64,000 bases of DNA. Origin: Hyphomonadaceae bacterium BRH_c29 (GTDB lineage: Bacteria > Pseudomonadota > Alphaproteobacteria > Caulobacterales > Hyphomonadaceae). The notes under the pieces are model-generated. The model saw only the letters and a list, made by a program, of their open reading frames with translations. It searched no databases and was not told the origin of the DNA. The stretch's first letter is position 1; each line of letters starts with the position of its first letter. A program made the position numbers and the translations under genes. Below, one piece after another: positions 58,957 through 64,000 of this stretch. The stretch lies in contig LADW01000005.1 of assembly GCA_000961695.1 (NCBI GenBank), positions 46,692 to 110,691 of the forward strand, read 5' to 3'.

Positions 58957-59916
58957 ATGGCGCGCTGGGAGTTTACCCATGGCCTCAAGGATATCGGCAA
59001 CGGGCTTTATGCCTGGCTGCAGCCGGATGGTGGCTGGGGCTGGTCGAATGCGGGCCTGATCGTCGATGGTGACCAGTCGCTGCTGGTTGATACCTTGTTC
59101 GACATGCACCTGACCCGCGACATGCTCTCCGCCATGGCGGATGCCTCCGGCGTTGCGGCGGAAAAGATCGGCACCATCGTCAACACGCATGCCAATGGAG
59201 ACCATTGCCACGGCAATGGCTGTTGTCCGCAGGCGGAGATCATCGCCTCTGAAGCCAGCGCAAAGGAGATGGCCGAGATTCCGCCAGATGCCCTCGCGAC
59301 GTTCAAGAAGATGGGCGCACAGCTCGGACCCGGTGGGGCCTATTTCGCTGACATTTTCGCGCCGTTCGATTTCGACGCTGTGGACGAACGCTTGCCGACG
59401 CAGACTTTCACGGGCCGGATGGACCTGAAAGTCGGCGACAAGGCGGTGGAGCTGCACGAGGTCGGCCCGGCGCATACCGGTGGAGATGTCATCGTGCACG
59501 TGCCGGGCGACCGGACGGTCTTCACCGGCGACATACTCTTCATCGAAGGTACGCCTCTGATGTGGGCTGGCCCCGTCAGCAACTGGATTTCAGCCTGCGA
59601 GAAGATCATCGCCATGGACGCCGACGTGATCGTGCCCGGCCATGGTCCGATCACGGACAAGGCAGGCGTGCAGCGTGTCGCTGACTATCTCGCCTATGTC
59701 GATGCCGAGGCCCGGGCGCGCTTCGAGGCAGGGCTAAGTGTGCGCGACGCCGCGCTGGACATTGCCCTCGGCGACTATGCCAATTGGGGCGACGCCGAAC
59801 GGATCGCGGTGAATGTCGACAGCCTCTACCGCGAATATCGCGGCGACGGGCAGGTGACCCCGGTCATGGAACTCTTCGCCCTGATGGCAGAGACGCGGGA
59901 TGCGATGCGACGGTAG
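58957..59916 (+). CDS. Metallo-beta-lactamase-fold hydrolase
   Basis: A 319-residue MBL-fold enzyme, probably cytoplasmic (no signal peptide). The first metal motif is NTHANGDHCHGNG (a variant of HxHxDH), with further ligands in HTGGDVIVHVPGDRTVFTGDILF and VPGHGPITD. The first His of the usual HxHxDH pair is kept; the second is replaced by Asn, as in several MBL subfamilies. Substrate unknown. Confidence 0.9.
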   Translation: MARWEFTHGLKDIGNGLYAWLQPDGGWGWSNAGLIVDGDQSLLVDTLFDMHLTRDMLSAMADASGVAAEKIGTIVNTHANGDHCHGNGCCPQAEIIASEASAKEMAEIPPDALATFKKMGAQLGPGGAYFADIFAPFDFDAVDERLPTQTFTGRMDLKVGDKAVELHEVGPAHTGGDVIVHVPGDRTVFTGDILFIEGTPLMWAGPVSNWISACEKIIAMDADVIVPGHGPITDKAGVQRVADYLAYVDAEARARFEAGLSVRDAALDIALGDYANWGDAERIAVNVDSLYREYRGDGQVTPVMELFALMAETRDAMRR

Positions 59917-59935
59917 GGCGTCGCCCGCGCACGTG

Positions 59936-60007
59936 CTTCGACTTCGCTCAGCATGAGCGCTACGGGGTTGCAGCACAAAACAGGACTCATCCTGAGCGAA
60001 GTCGAAG
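59936..60007. repeat. Intergenic palindromic repeat
   Basis: Arms at 59936-59957 and 59986-60007 are 22 bases long and match with one mismatch (core CTTCGACTTCGCTCAG). The loop is 28 bases. This is the common CTTCGACTTCGCTCAGGATGAG-type palindrome of alphaproteobacterial intergenic regions. A partial further copy of its GTCGAAGGATGA word lies at 60107-60118. Confidence 0.8.
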
Positions 60008-60129
60008 GATGGCGAGTAGGGGGGGCCAGCCCTCCGCTTGCGCTACGGGCCTGCCTCGGGAAATCGCGATGCGATTTTAAGACCCTCGGCAGCCCGAACG
60101 GCGTCGAAGGATGAATTCGCGCGGGAGCC

Positions 60130-60702
60130 CTACCTATTCGCCCCCGGCACCCATTTGATGTCGTCCGCACCATTGTCGTTCGCCACGCGTCCGGCCACGA
60201 ACAGCCAGTCTGACAGACGGTTGATGAAGGCGAGCGCTTCGGCGCTGACGGGTTCGTCGTCCATCGCGTTCAGCTGCGCCACGTTCCGTTCCGCCGTTCG
60301 GCACAGCGTGCGGGCGACGTGGAGTTGCGCCGCCAGCGGCGTGCCGCCGGGCAGGATGAAGCTGTCGAGCGGCGCGATGTTCGCGTTCATCGCGTCGATC
60401 TCTTTTTCCAGCCGCGTCACCTGCGATTCGATGATGCGCAGCGGCGTCCATTCCAGGCCGCGCCCGCGTTCGGGGGTCGCAAGGTCTGCGCCAAGGTCGA
60501 ACAGGTCGTTCTGTATGCGGCGGATGGCTTTGAGCATGTCGCCCTCGGCATGCAGGGCCGCAACGCCCAGCGCCGCATTCACCTCGTCCACGCTGCCATA
60601 GGAGGCAACGCGCGGATGCCACTTGTCCACCGGCTCCCCGGTTGCCAGGCGCGTCTGCCCCTTGTCGCCGGTACGGGTATAGATCTTGTCGAGTTTGACC
60701 AT
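60130..60702 (-). CDS. Cob(I)alamin adenosyltransferase, PduO type
   Basis: Transfers adenosyl from ATP to cob(I)alamin to make coenzyme B12. The 190-residue helical protein starts VKLDKIYTRTGDKGQT, the PduO ATP loop, and has ASYGSVDEVNAALG, LEKEIDAMNANIAPLDSFILPGG and the C-terminal ARTLCRTAERN. It lies 12 bases downstream of the HIG1-like gene on the same strand. No cobalamin riboswitch is seen. Confidence 0.93.
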   Translation of the reverse strand: MVKLDKIYTRTGDKGQTRLATGEPVDKWHPRVASYGSVDEVNAALGVAALHAEGDMLKAIRRIQNDLFDLGADLATPERGRGLEWTPLRIIESQVTRLEKEIDAMNANIAPLDSFILPGGTPLAAQLHVARTLCRTAERNVAQLNAMDDEPVSAEALAFINRLSDWLFVAGRVANDNGADDIKWVPGANR

Positions 60703-60714
60703 GCTGACCTCCGC

Positions 60715-60921
60715 TCAGAAGTGAATGGCGCCGGCCATGAAGCCGATCAGCACCAGCAGGGCGATCACCACCGCCTGGATCAACACGCGCAGGCGCATCA
60801 GCTTGTTGGAGCGGCTGGGCTGGTTTTCGTCGCTGCGGGCCATGTTGGCGATGCCGAGGCCGAGCACGACCAGCAGCGCCAGCAAAGCGGCATAGAAAAG
60901 GATCGTTACAAAGAGGGACAT
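60715..60921 (-). CDS. HIG1-domain twin-transmembrane protein
   Basis: A 68-residue inner-membrane protein with two hydrophobic helices (TILFYAALLALLVVLGLGIAN and VLIQAVVIALLVLIGFMAG) and the SNKLMRLRVL segment that marks the HIG1 family, in which eukaryotic members assist respiratory complexes. It precedes the PduO gene, an arrangement common in alphaproteobacteria. Role here unknown. Confidence 0.82.
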   Translation of the reverse strand: MSLFVTILFYAALLALLVVLGLGIANMARSDENQPSRSNKLMRLRVLIQAVVIALLVLIGFMAGAIHF

Positions 60922-61022
60922 GATCTGACGCCTTTCAGGCTTGTAATCACTCTAACATAAGCGGGCGGGCCGTGGGGGACAGGCGCGAAAGCGTCGCGGG
61001 GACTGCAGGCCGGGGCAGAGGG

Positions 61023-61331
61023 TCAGCCCCCCGATTCCAGCCGGGCCGCCAGCGCCTCGATCCGTTCGGAGACGGCGGCCATGGCGTTCGCGGCTTTCTG
61101 TTCTGCTTCCGGCGAGCTGCCACTGGTCCGGCGCGCGGCGTCCAGCTCGTCCAGCAGGGCGAGCGCCGTGATCAGCAGGAGGCGATCTTCGCCAATATCG
61201 CCAACGGCGCTGGCGATATGCTTCACCCGCGCATCCAGCTGCTGCGAGAGGGCGGTGATGCGGGCTTCCTGGCCGGGGGCGCAGGCAATCGAGTAGTTCC
61301 GGCCGCGCAGGGTGATATCGGCCTTTGCCAT
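61023..61331 (-). CDS. zapA: Cell division protein ZapA
   Basis: A 102-residue cytoplasmic protein that bundles FtsZ filaments. It begins KADITLRGRNYSIACAPGQEARITALSQQLDARV, the ZapA globular domain, then a coiled coil (LLLITALALLDELDAARR and onward). AAGGAGG upstream fits Met at 61331; Met at 61340 would overlap the preceding stop as ATGA. It is read after DUF4164, with tkt divergent, a common alphaproteobacterial layout. Confidence 0.92.
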   Translation of the reverse strand: MAKADITLRGRNYSIACAPGQEARITALSQQLDARVKHIASAVGDIGEDRLLLITALALLDELDAARRTSGSSPEAEQKAANAMAAVSERIEALAARLESGG

Positions 61332-61336
61332 GGGGC

Positions 61337-61606
61337 TCATGCCTCCTTGCCGAGGGCTGCGCGGACTTCCTCGATCGCCGCCCCGAGGGCAGAGCTCGCC
61401 TCATCGGCCAGTGCCTGCAATTCGGTCTCCCGGGCCAGCGAGGCGTCGAGCTCATCAGCCAGTCTTTCCCGGTCGGAAACCAGGGCTGCGATCTCGGCTG
61501 CGACCACGTCAGGATCACCGGCGCGCGCCAACAAGGCGTCGACGGCGCCCTCAAGGCGCTTGATGGCCGCGTCCAGGCGGCGTGATTCCCGGTCAATGTC
61601 GCTCAT
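61337..61606 (-). CDS. DUF4164 coiled-coil protein
   Basis: An 89-residue, highly charged, all-helical protein (DRESRRLDAAIKRLEGAVDALLA and ADELDASLARETELQALADE). The heptad-like pattern predicts a coiled coil along most of its length. It belongs to the alphaproteobacterial DUF4164 family commonly encoded beside zapA; its stop abuts zapA. It may act with ZapA in division, but this is inferred from position. Confidence 0.85.
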   Translation of the reverse strand: MSDIDRESRRLDAAIKRLEGAVDALLARAGDPDVVAAEIAALVSDRERLADELDASLARETELQALADEASSALGAAIEEVRAALGKEA

Positions 61607-61709
61607 CTTTCAATGGCTTAAACTCAATGTGCGGCTACGCCAAGCGCTTGACGTAGCTTCGGGAGTCTGGCCTAGCACTGGGCCGGAGCGACTTAGGGAG
61701 ATCAGCAGA

Positions 61710-63680
61710 ATGGCTGTAACCAACCGGGACATGGCAAACGCCATACGTGCCCTTTCGATGGATGCGGTGGAAGCCGCGAAATCCGGCCATGTGGGCCTGC
61801 CTCTGGGCATGGCAGATGCAGCCACCGTGCTGTTCCGCAAATTCCTGAAATATGACCCGGCAGACCCGGCCTGGGCAGACCGCGACCGGTTCGTCCTGTC
61901 GGCCGGTCACGGCTCGATGCTGATCTATTCCTTGCTGCATCTGACAGGCTATAAATCCGTCTCGCGCGACGATATCCGCAACTTCCGCCAACTCGGTGCG
62001 AAGACGCCGGGCCACCCTGAAAATTTTGTTACCTCTGGCGTGGAAACCACTACCGGTCCGCTCGGGCAGGGCATCGCGACTGCGGTCGGCATGGCCATCG
62101 CAGAGCGCCATCTGAACGCCCGCTTCGGCAACGACCTGGTCGACCACCACACATGGGTGATCGCTGGCGACGGCTGCCTGATGGAGGGAATCAGTCAGGA
62201 AGCCATCACGCTCGCCGGGCACTTGAAGCTGAATAAACTGATTGTTTTGTTCGATGATAACTCAGTTACCATCGATGGCGGCACGGACCTGTCCGACAAT
62301 ACAGACCAGTGCGCCCGTTTCGAGGCCTCTGGCTGGATTACCCGCAAGGTCGACGGTCACGATGAGAAATCCATCGAAGCCGCGATGACCTGGGCGAAGA
62401 AGCAGAAAAAGCCGGTCATGCTCGCCGTGAAGACGATCATCGGCTATGGTGCCCCGAAACTGGCTGGCACCGGCAAGGCCCATGGTGGCCCCTATGGCGC
62501 AGAAGAAATCGCCGGCATCCGCGAAAATCTCGGCTGGAAATCGCCGCCCTTCGAAGTGCCTGCAGCCATCGAAAAGGCCTGGCTCAAAGCCGGTGAGCAC
62601 GCCCAGAAAGAACACGCTGCCTGGAAAAAGCGCCTCGCTGTCTCCGAGCATAAAGGCGAGTTCAACGCTGCCATCGCTGGCCGCCTGCCGAAGAACATCG
62701 CCAAGGCGATCATCAAGCACAAGAAGGCCGTCGTTGAAGGCGGCGCCAAGAAGGCCACCCGCCAGTGGAGCGGGGAAGCGCTTGAAGTGCTGACGCATCT
62801 CGTGCCGGAAATGGTCGGCGGCTCAGCCGATCTCACCGGCTCGAACAATACCAAGACCAGCCATACCAGCCCTATGACGCCGAAATCCTGGGCTGGCCGT
62901 TACATCCATTATGGTGTGCGTGAGCATGGCATGGCGGCAGCGATGAACGGCATGGCGCTGCATGGCGGCATCATTCCGTATTCGGGCACGTTCCTCGTGT
63001 TTGCAGACTATTCGCGCGGCGCGATCCGCCTCGGCGCCCTGATGGGCACGCGGGTCATCCATGTGATGACGCACGATTCCATCGGCCTTGGCGAAGATGG
63101 CCCGACGCACCAGCCGGTCGAACATGTCGCCAGCCTCCGCGCCATGCCGAACATGCTGGTCTTCCGTCCGGCAGACGGCGTGGAAACGGCAGAGTGCTGG
63201 GAAATCGCGCTCGCCAACGAGACCGGCCCGTCCACCATGGCGCTGACCCGCCAGGGCGTTGCCCCGGCCCGCACGACGCATATGGACGACAACCTTTCGG
63301 CCAAGGGCGCCTATGTCCTGTCCGACGTGAAAGGCACCGCGCAGGCGACCATCCTTGCCACCGGCTCGGAAGTCGAAATCGCGCTCGCCGCCCAGGCCCT
63401 GCTGGCTGAAGACGGCATTCAGGCGCGCGTCGTGTCCTGCCCATGCCTCGAACTGTTCGAGCAACAGCACGGCAATTATCGCAAATCCGTCCTCGGCACC
63501 GCCCCGCGCGTCGCTGTGGAAGCCGGTGTCCGCTTCGGCTGGGACCGCTGGATCGGCGAAGATGGCGGCTTTGTCGGCATGACCAGCTTCGGCGCATCGG
63601 CCCCGTATGACCAGCTCTACAAGAAGTTCGGCATCACGGCCCAGGCCGTTGTCTCGGAAGTGAAAAAGCGGATCTCCTAG
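61710..63680 (+). CDS. tkt: Transketolase
   Basis: A thiamine-diphosphate enzyme exchanging two-carbon units in the pentose phosphate pathway. The 656-residue protein starts ANAIRALSMDAVEAAKSGHVGLPLGMADAA. It has the ThDP motif GDGCLMEGISQEA...LIVLFDDNSV, HGVREHGM-like YGVREHGMAAAMNG and HDSIGLGEDGPTHQPVEHVASLRAMPN, which holds substrate-binding residues. ATG at 61710 follows AGGGAG at 61695-61700. It is divergent from DUF4164/zapA and apart from the gap-pgk-fda cluster. Confidence 0.97.
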   Translation: MAVTNRDMANAIRALSMDAVEAAKSGHVGLPLGMADAATVLFRKFLKYDPADPAWADRDRFVLSAGHGSMLIYSLLHLTGYKSVSRDDIRNFRQLGAKTPGHPENFVTSGVETTTGPLGQGIATAVGMAIAERHLNARFGNDLVDHHTWVIAGDGCLMEGISQEAITLAGHLKLNKLIVLFDDNSVTIDGGTDLSDNTDQCARFEASGWITRKVDGHDEKSIEAAMTWAKKQKKPVMLAVKTIIGYGAPKLAGTGKAHGGPYGAEEIAGIRENLGWKSPPFEVPAAIEKAWLKAGEHAQKEHAAWKKRLAVSEHKGEFNAAIAGRLPKNIAKAIIKHKKAVVEGGAKKATRQWSGEALEVLTHLVPEMVGGSADLTGSNNTKTSHTSPMTPKSWAGRYIHYGVREHGMAAAMNGMALHGGIIPYSGTFLVFADYSRGAIRLGALMGTRVIHVMTHDSIGLGEDGPTHQPVEHVASLRAMPNMLVFRPADGVETAECWEIALANETGPSTMALTRQGVAPARTTHMDDNLSAKGAYVLSDVKGTAQATILATGSEVEIALAAQALLAEDGIQARVVSCPCLELFEQQHGNYRKSVLGTAPRVAVEAGVRFGWDRWIGEDGGFVGMTSFGASAPYDQLYKKFGITAQAVVSEVKKRIS

Positions 63681-63689
63681 AGATCCGCT
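63663..63689 (-). terminator. Terminator at convergent tkt / citrate-synthase-like ends
   Basis: AGCGGATCT (63667-63675) and AGATCCGCT (63681-63689) pair with a 5-base loop. On the minus strand the hairpin is followed by TTTT (63663-63666). It overlaps the last codons and stop of tkt and the stop of the neighbouring gene, so it can serve the minus-strand gene and perhaps both. Confidence 0.75.
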
Positions 63690-64000
63690 ACTTTCCACTA
63701 TAATTCGCTCTCGGACGGATCGGCTTGCCGCTGGCCTGCTGCTCGATTGCGTGCGCGATCCAGCCAGCCATGCGTCCGCTCGCGAAGATCAGGAAGGGTG
63801 CATCCTCCGGCAGGCTGAGATGCACCGACAGCGCGGCCAGCGCCATGTCGACATTCGCCGCCTCGCCGGATGCCTGTTCCGCCGCGCGGATCGCGCGCTT
63901 CAGGGCAGGGGCGGGCTTCATCCAGCGGATCAGCGCCGCCGCACGCGGGTCGCCCGCCGGATAAAGCGTGTGCCCCACAGCCGGTATCCGTTCGCCCCGG
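63688..64000 (-). CDS. Citrate synthase family protein, 3' end (partial)
   Basis: The frame runs off the window at 64000; 103 codons and the stop are visible. RGERIPAVGHTLYPAGDPRA matches the conserved substrate-binding segment around an active-site His of citrate/2-methylcitrate synthases (usually GxPIPGFGHPLYPxGDPRA), and ASGRMAGWIAHAIEQ near the C terminus is also typical. This compact C terminus suggests the shorter citrate-synthase-family group and not the main GltA; the full gene is needed to tell. Confidence 0.85.
   Translation of the reverse strand, partial: RGERIPAVGHTLYPAGDPRAAALIRWMKPAPALKRAIRAAEQASGEAANVDMALAALSVHLSLPEDAPFLIFASGRMAGWIAHAIEQQASGKPIRPRANYSGK

Noticed and set aside
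57811..59499. 562-codon minus-strand frame opposite mprF and the MBL gene
   Set aside because: It spans two well-supported plus-strand genes and has no family features.
60703..60714. Cobalamin riboswitch before pduO
   Set aside because: Only 12 bases separate it from the HIG1 gene, and no B12-box sequence is visible upstream of the pair.
60922..61022. 6S RNA next to zapA
   Set aside because: 6S RNA often follows zapA, but only 101 bases are free and I see no long closing stem with a central bubble. A covariance-model scan would settle it.

Overview
The window is a gene-dense, GC-rich bacterial chromosome segment of about 64 kb with one tRNA, no rRNA and no CRISPR. Several families point to an alphaproteobacterium: TIGR02300, DUF1150, DUF4164, TIGR02302, a HIG1-type small membrane protein beside PduO, an alphaproteobacterial-style L31 and a CP4-like AroA. 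The beta-helix/diheme cytochrome pair (TIGR03805/TIGR03806, the HNE_0200 family) and the large TonB-dependent receptors suggest a marine Hyphomonas-like member of the Hyphomonadaceae. That placement is inferred; no search was run.

Layout. 1-7.7 kb, mostly minus strand: rpsA with an extra C-terminal helix-hairpin-helix tail, cmk, an SDR, an old-yellow-enzyme, a macrodomain protein, an unknown exported protein and aroA. The last 50 or so bases of aroA occur twice and flank the unknown gene. 7.7-13.5 kb: TIGR02300 acidic zinc-ribbon protein, tRNA-Ala(GGC), a LysE exporter, DUF1150 behind a sigma-32-like promoter, the beta-helix lipoprotein coupled to a diheme cytochrome c, and a threonine ammonia-lyase. 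13.6-23 kb: a tandem FKBP lipoprotein, a double caspase-domain protein with one degenerate domain, cysQ, glmM, a feruloyl-CoA-synthase-like ligase, an unknown membrane-anchored protein behind an RBS-proximal hairpin, an HCCA-isomerase-like protein and an HSL esterase.

23-30 kb: two divergent TonB-dependent receptors. The rightward one is broken by a 1,401-bp IS4-family element with 24-bp imperfect inverted repeats and a 10-bp target duplication; removing the element and one duplication restores an open 777-residue receptor. The transposase itself needs one extra base in an A5G6 run. 30-45 kb: selO, a fatty acid desaturase, a CoA transferase, an EamA transporter, the glycolytic run gap-methyltransferase-pgk-fda, an M3 peptidase, thiE, suhB and a Baeyer-Villiger-type monooxygenase preceded by an 18-bp perfect palindrome. 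45-59 kb: an SDR, an MsbA-like ABC exporter, rpmE, a thermonuclease, a TlpA thioredoxin, then the tight run argH-lptM-lipoprotein-lysA-TIGR02302-mprF, which joins lysine/arginine synthesis to envelope functions. 59-64 kb: an MBL-fold hydrolase, pduO/HIG1, zapA with DUF4164, tkt, and the 3' end of a citrate-synthase-family gene cut by the window edge.

The most notable observations are the precise reversible-looking IS insertion with its frameshifted transposase, the aroA 3'-end duplication around a cargo gene, the tandem active/pseudo caspase protein, and the beta-helix/diheme cytochrome pair of unknown function.
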